Assembly (NCBI GenBank): GCA_947561715.1 | Contig: OX387201.1 | Coordinates: 2,746,001 to 2,810,000, forward strand | Reading direction: 5' to 3' | DNA: 64,000 bases | Source of the DNA: Ascidia mentula | Lineage: Eukaryota > Chordata > Ascidiacea > Phlebobranchia > Ascidiidae | Shown: in pieces, positions 59,646 to 64,000 of the stretch | How the letters are laid out: every line of letters begins with the position of its first letter | How positions within the stretch are numbered: position 1 is the first letter of the stretch | Position numbers and translations under genes: made by a program | Notes under the pieces: generated by a model | What the model saw: only the letters and a program-made list of their open reading frames with translations | Databases searched by the model: none | Told to the model about the DNA's origin: nothing

Positions 59646-62333
59646 CTGCAACTAATCAAAATATACAAATGCTATTAACCGGGTTCGTCAATACAATAAT
59701 CGCTTTCAGTGGATAACACGTTTAACACGTAATAAATGCTGTCAGTACCGATACAATTCTAATCGCCAAATATGGACTTAGAAAGGTGCAGTGCAAACTG
59801 TAAAACGGCACGAGCCAGACGATGTAATGCGTGTGTATATATTATACATCCATTGATTTATTTAAAGCTGTTCAACAACTACGCGTGCCCAATCATCTTC
59901 CAAAAGCTTGTGGCAAAGTTCGCCAAAACGTGGGGATCTCTTTCCTCCAATTTACAAAATTTGGAACTTTTAGTCTCCGATATGTCAACTTCCTATGCGA
60001 AACGAGATGTTACACGCTTTAAATAATTCAAAAAACGGGAGCAGTTGCGGGAAATTTATACAATTAGTTCCCGCCCAACACGTGTTGGTCATTCGTGACT
60101 AATGCACTGAACTCATTAAATTCGCCAGATTAACACAAGCCGTAAAAAACAACTGCATGATTGCTCTCGCTTCCAAGCGCCATTGTAAGCCATCATAAAT
60201 GTGTTGGCACCAACTGAAATGACATACTACACCCAAAACATGGCTCAAGTCATTTCGAATCATTGCAACACATTGGCTCTAAAACATTGTCAAACAATGT
60301 ATTGTGTGTTAAAGTGCTAAACCATAATTTCCAATCTGGGGTTCGCGGATTTTGGTTTTGAATGTTTTGCCTACTTATTCTTTACGTAATTAAAGCCCAT
60401 TTTTTATGTTATGGACAACTTCACGAAAGCCTATGGGCCAATAGGATAGGCGACTTCATGTAAAAGGGGTCAGTGATTACAACAAGGTTGAGAGATACTG
60501 TTATAAATCCAAAATAAGGTTTAAAATAAAAAAAAGTTTCTTGCATTCAGTTGTGGCGAAATTTTCACCGCGTGCAACTCGTTCATCAGCCAAACCGGAT
60601 GATGATTGCCATGAATAATGACATTTGGCAAAAGTATGGCAAGTTAAGTCCCCTAATATGCAAATTTATTTTGGTCTTCTGCACATCAACGGCAAGTGAC
60701 AAGGTTACTTTCGGGTTAAATAAAAAAAGCTTTTGACCCAAAGTTGACACTTGCGTCGAAGAAGACTAAAGTTCCTTTCTTGTCGTCACTTCTATGAACG
60801 TTTCTGCGTTATTTTATTTGTCCCAACGTTAGGCAAGGAGGTATACGTGAAGTAAAGATTACACTTACATGGTAGCTTTGTATTTTGATCTCATTATTTA
60901 CGTCCAAATCCGCAGTAATAGCCCAAGGGTGTTTTTTTAAGCTTTTTAATTAGTTGAAAGTGCCTTAGTTTAAAGGCTCGTATGGGTTGTTTTTAGTAGA
61001 ATAATACAAGCTTTCAGGGTACCAAACGTCAAAATGCATATTATTGTTCAACATTCGGTTGCCCATCGTCACGTTACTCGTATCTGTTGGTCGAGGTTTG
61101 ACGTCACGTCATGTCGTCTTTGGACTGCTTTCAAACATTTATTGGCTCACCAGTGGGTTCCGTCCCATTTTCTACTTATTGTGTTAAGTTTCCGGTGTTT
61201 TTTTACTGATATGGAACAATTTAATGCCCGACGTACAGTATTTAACCCAAGTTGTTTATAAATTCCTAATTCGTTTTAGCAAAATTAAATCTTAAGTTTT
61301 TTAAATACGTTTGGATATTAGAGTGCTTTTCTGGTGTGATTGCTTTGGCGTAGTAATCTGTTTATGTTCCCAAAGTTCAACAAGTATACGCGCGAGTTTT
61401 CCACGTGGCATTAACTTAGAACCAACCTCACAACTCAATTACAGCCCACACAGAAATCAAAACATGGAGAAAGTTGCAGACGTTATGCCCCTCTAAAATA
61501 GATCCCCAAATATTACAATACTCCCAGAATGCAAATAAGCCTGACTTAGGGATTGAAATGGTGATCTTTTGCCCGGAAGAGACGTGCAGCCGATGCGTGG
61601 TAATATGGGGCTCGATAAATTATATTTGTAAACAAAATGGTAAAATAATGTGAACGATTGGCACCCATGAAACACGACACGCCCCTTAACTGCGTCATAA
61701 GGGATCTGGCGTCGAAAATAAGTAAGACGTTAAGATTTCCTTGTAATCAATTTGATGAGGTGGTGATTAGTAACAAAGGGATAAGTTGGCCGTTCGCATA
61801 ACGCGTCGACCGCATTTTACGTTGTTTTCTTATCATTCGCCATATTTTCCCTTCAATATCCAATCATCGAGACACTACTCATCCGCCATTTTACTATTTC
61901 ATTTCGGTTCCTCCGACAAATATCAAATTTGTCAGGGATTAAATGAAAATACGGGGTTTAAACATTAAGCTCAAAAAATAGTTTTCTTAGATCGTTACAA
62001 GCAACAAATGACAACAAATTCTGGTTGATTTGTGGAAGGGGAAGGCAACCTTTTTGGCCAGAAATTTTTAAAAAATTTACAGGCCAATTGGCCACGTGAG
62101 TAAAAATGGACAATAATCAGCGCTTTAATAATGCAACCGAAACCCCGAAAAATCTGATTTAATTGTATTCAACTGTGCTATGAAAAAGTGAAAAAGTTGT
62201 TTATTTTCACTTCTGGTGGGTCAAAATTAAAGACGCAATGGGCCAGATTGGGACCGTGGACGCAATTTGTCTACGTCTCATTACAGTCACAAACCGAGGT
62301 TTGTTTGGTACCTGGCGATGCCCTTTAAAAATG
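59646..62333. other. Interval without recognised exons
   Basis: AT-rich sequence with only short frames. Upstream exons of the 59.2-kb gene may lie here, but none could be supported. Confidence 0.35.
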
Positions 62334-63164
62334 CTATAGCACGTTAACTATTTTAAAAGTATTCAGACCCATGCACAATATTACTTCCCACCTCGTGTGC
62401 TGACTGAACATGTAGAGAATAATCAGAACGCAGCCAACGATGACCCACGCCAATGTCGAGCCCGCAATCACCGATGTAAGTTGAGCGGTGTTGGACAACT
62501 TGGCTGCAGATTTCTTGTTTTCGATGCGCGAAGTTTTTTCCATGCTGTTTTGCTGGGCAAGAAGCTTGGCCATATTTCCCACGCCTCTGGTCATATCTTC
62601 CAGCTCCTTGGTCATACCTTCGAGTCTCGTGGTCATATTTGCCATTTCTTGGGTGCAGTTCGGACACCCCTGGTTGTTCGACCGCTCCTTGGGCAGCTCT
62701 CGGAGGTCTTCGCAGCAGCGGACCTCAAAAGTCGTGGTCGTAATAGTTTCCACTAGAACCACAAAAATATAAAAATATAAAAAGCTAAAGCAGAAAACGT
62801 CCCATTTGGAGAAAAACAGTTTTGACCAAATCAATTGGGAAATTCCCTTCAATAAATTGATTATATTGAAACCATTCGACTACAAATACTTTTATCATTC
62901 TTACCACATTGTTGTTACATAATTACCGATATTTGTTGCAACCGGGACGTCGGACATTTTTTCAAAACACGTAACCGTTCCTGTTAAGATGTCTATTGAC
63001 CATTTTACAGCAATCACGCTTCCGGGTCTCTTGCACTTTGCTTGACAGTTGCGCACTTTCACCGTGCAGCGTGATAAACTGTTTGAACTCAAGTCAAGGG
63101 CAAAGGTAGCACCAAACATGACAAACAATGCAATTAAGCAAGATTGGGATGCAGCAGAAAACAT
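62334..63164 (-). CDS. Putative type I membrane protein with extracellular coiled coil
   Basis: Two exons on the minus strand, 62927-63164 and 62334-62752, phase 1, 218 aa. It starts MFSAASQSCLIALFVMFGATF, a clear signal peptide. The mature region has Cys pairs (CTVKVRNCQAKC, then CC and CPNC). A methionine-rich heptad stretch (MANMTTRLEGMTKELEDMTR, about residues 115-155) predicts a coiled coil, and a hydrophobic segment (SVIAGSTLAWVIVGCVLIIL) near residues 172-195 is followed by a short tail. No family was recognised. A small secreted or oligomeric single-pass surface protein is the most likely reading. The exact 3' end is uncertain because GTGGGA after SQHTR could be a donor. Confidence 0.6.
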
Positions 63165-64000
63165 TGCTCCTTTTTTTATTACTCCGTGAAAAAATTCCTG
63201 TAAATTTTTTACAAATATTTCACACCTTATCACAAAATCCACATTTGTTTTACATAAATATCTCTGGAAAAAAACTAAATCGTCTGCTCTACATAGATAA
63301 AAGTGTAGTCTTAAACTAACAACGAAGGACTCTCCGTTTACAAGCGCCCAAATGTGGATACAAAGTAGTTGTGAATTTGCACTCTTTCCCTCTCGCTTGT
63401 CGTTATAGATGCTCCCATTTCAATCTCAACTAATACAGGAACCGAGGTTCGTTTCATCTTAATTTATATTGGTGTGGATTGTCTGCTAAAATTCAAAACA
63501 AATTTTTGTCGCTTGTCAATCGCACGCACCCGCCGACTTGCCCCGTTCAAATCCACACCCCGCGCGATATTAACCCTTGCGGGTGGCGTCAAAAAGTCAT
63601 TTGCCACGTCACTACCCCTGTCCTTCAGGATGTGACGAATAGTTGTCATAGATTGTATCAGTCGGTAAGCAAATTTCTTGTCTGAGTATTATGCCAATGT
63701 GACTCTACTGGTTTATGACCGATGTAAGGTTGTCACACCCCTCAACTACTTTGATTCAAAGACGATATAGTTGTACGCGTCACCGATGAATTTGCTGCAA
63801 AAAAATCCTCTTTCTTATTGGTCTACACATGTACATGGGTTCTGGTCTTTTGAAATTTAGATTTTATTTCCCGGCTTTCAAACGAAATCTCGGTTGTCAC
63901 GGCTGCACACCCAGGTTAAATCCGATTTTATCTAAACCTTTAGCGCTAGTTGTCGCTAGCTTTATATAGCATTGATGTCGGAAACCAGGAATGGAATTGG
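63165..64000. other. Right-end flank
   Basis: Promoter side of the minus-strand membrane-protein gene. No exon recognised. A B-box-like GTTCAAATCC at about 63546 lacks a tRNA fold. Confidence 0.35.

Noticed and set aside
59546-59655. GTGAGT donor after VVTVMG in the 59.2-kb hypothetical gene.
   Set aside because: Its phase gives a stop in the next exon with every nearby acceptor. The later GTAATC donor keeps the frame open.
63530-63580. B-box-like GTTCAAATCC suggesting a tRNA or SINE.
   Set aside because: The flanking bases cannot form a T stem and no A box lies at the right distance.

Overview
This is eukaryotic nuclear DNA from an animal. Genes are split into many short exons with GT-AG introns of about 60 to 900 bp, the DNA is AT-rich, and genes are closely packed on both strands. 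Recognisable animal genes are a PHYHD-type dioxygenase, UTP3/SAS10, 6-phosphogluconate dehydrogenase, RNase P subunit p21, a PLC-eta-like phospholipase C, a caspase and CARD proteins. The compact structure fits a tunicate of the Ciona type, but that assignment is inference. I built exon models by hand from reading frame, splice signals and intron phase. None has transcript support.

Left part (0-14.2 kb, all minus strand). Three tandem genes each start with Met-Gly-Asn and end in an identical-length 168-bp exon encoding a C3HC4 RING finger. They look like small, possibly N-myristoylated RING E3 ligases with very different middle regions. The first (0.4-2.4 kb) carries a duplicated two-exon cassette of tyrosine motifs (PDYVNL, PNYENL). 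Next come two paralogous single-pass membrane proteins (10.1-11.1 and 13.6-14.2 kb) with palmitoylation-type cysteines and PPxY motifs, which are ligands for WW-domain (NEDD4-class) E3 ligases.

Middle part (15.4-32.5 kb, minus strand). This is a death-fold cluster: CARD adaptor A, a full-length DED-type caspase (QSCRG active site, 505 codons), then a 6.1-kb tandem duplication of a caspase plus CARD-adaptor unit. In the second unit, deletions removed the caspase active-site cysteine exon and the start of CARD adaptor B. The remaining exons are phase-compatible across a 110-bp intron and predict a 1,023-aa DED/caspase-CARD chimera. Adaptor C is intact (772 aa). All three adaptors have a PPxY motif and a conserved P-x-E-A-V-E motif resembling TRAF6 sites. 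Strong NF-kappaB-type sequences lie just upstream of both caspase starts (next to a perfect CRE) and of adaptor C. A caspase intron holds a foldback element whose plus strand contains a complete type I hammerhead ribozyme.

Right part (32.9-64 kb). Housekeeping genes: PHYHD-like (minus) divergent from UTP3 (plus), then PGD (plus, with a 244-bp MITE flanked by an 8-bp target duplication) convergent with RPP21 (minus). After a 4.7-kb gene-poor stretch, a PLC-eta-like gene (plus) can be followed for 16 exons but is lost in the middle of its Y box. Two less certain minus-strand genes follow: a Ser-rich hypothetical (59.2-59.6 kb) and a type I membrane protein with a coiled coil (62.3-63.2 kb).
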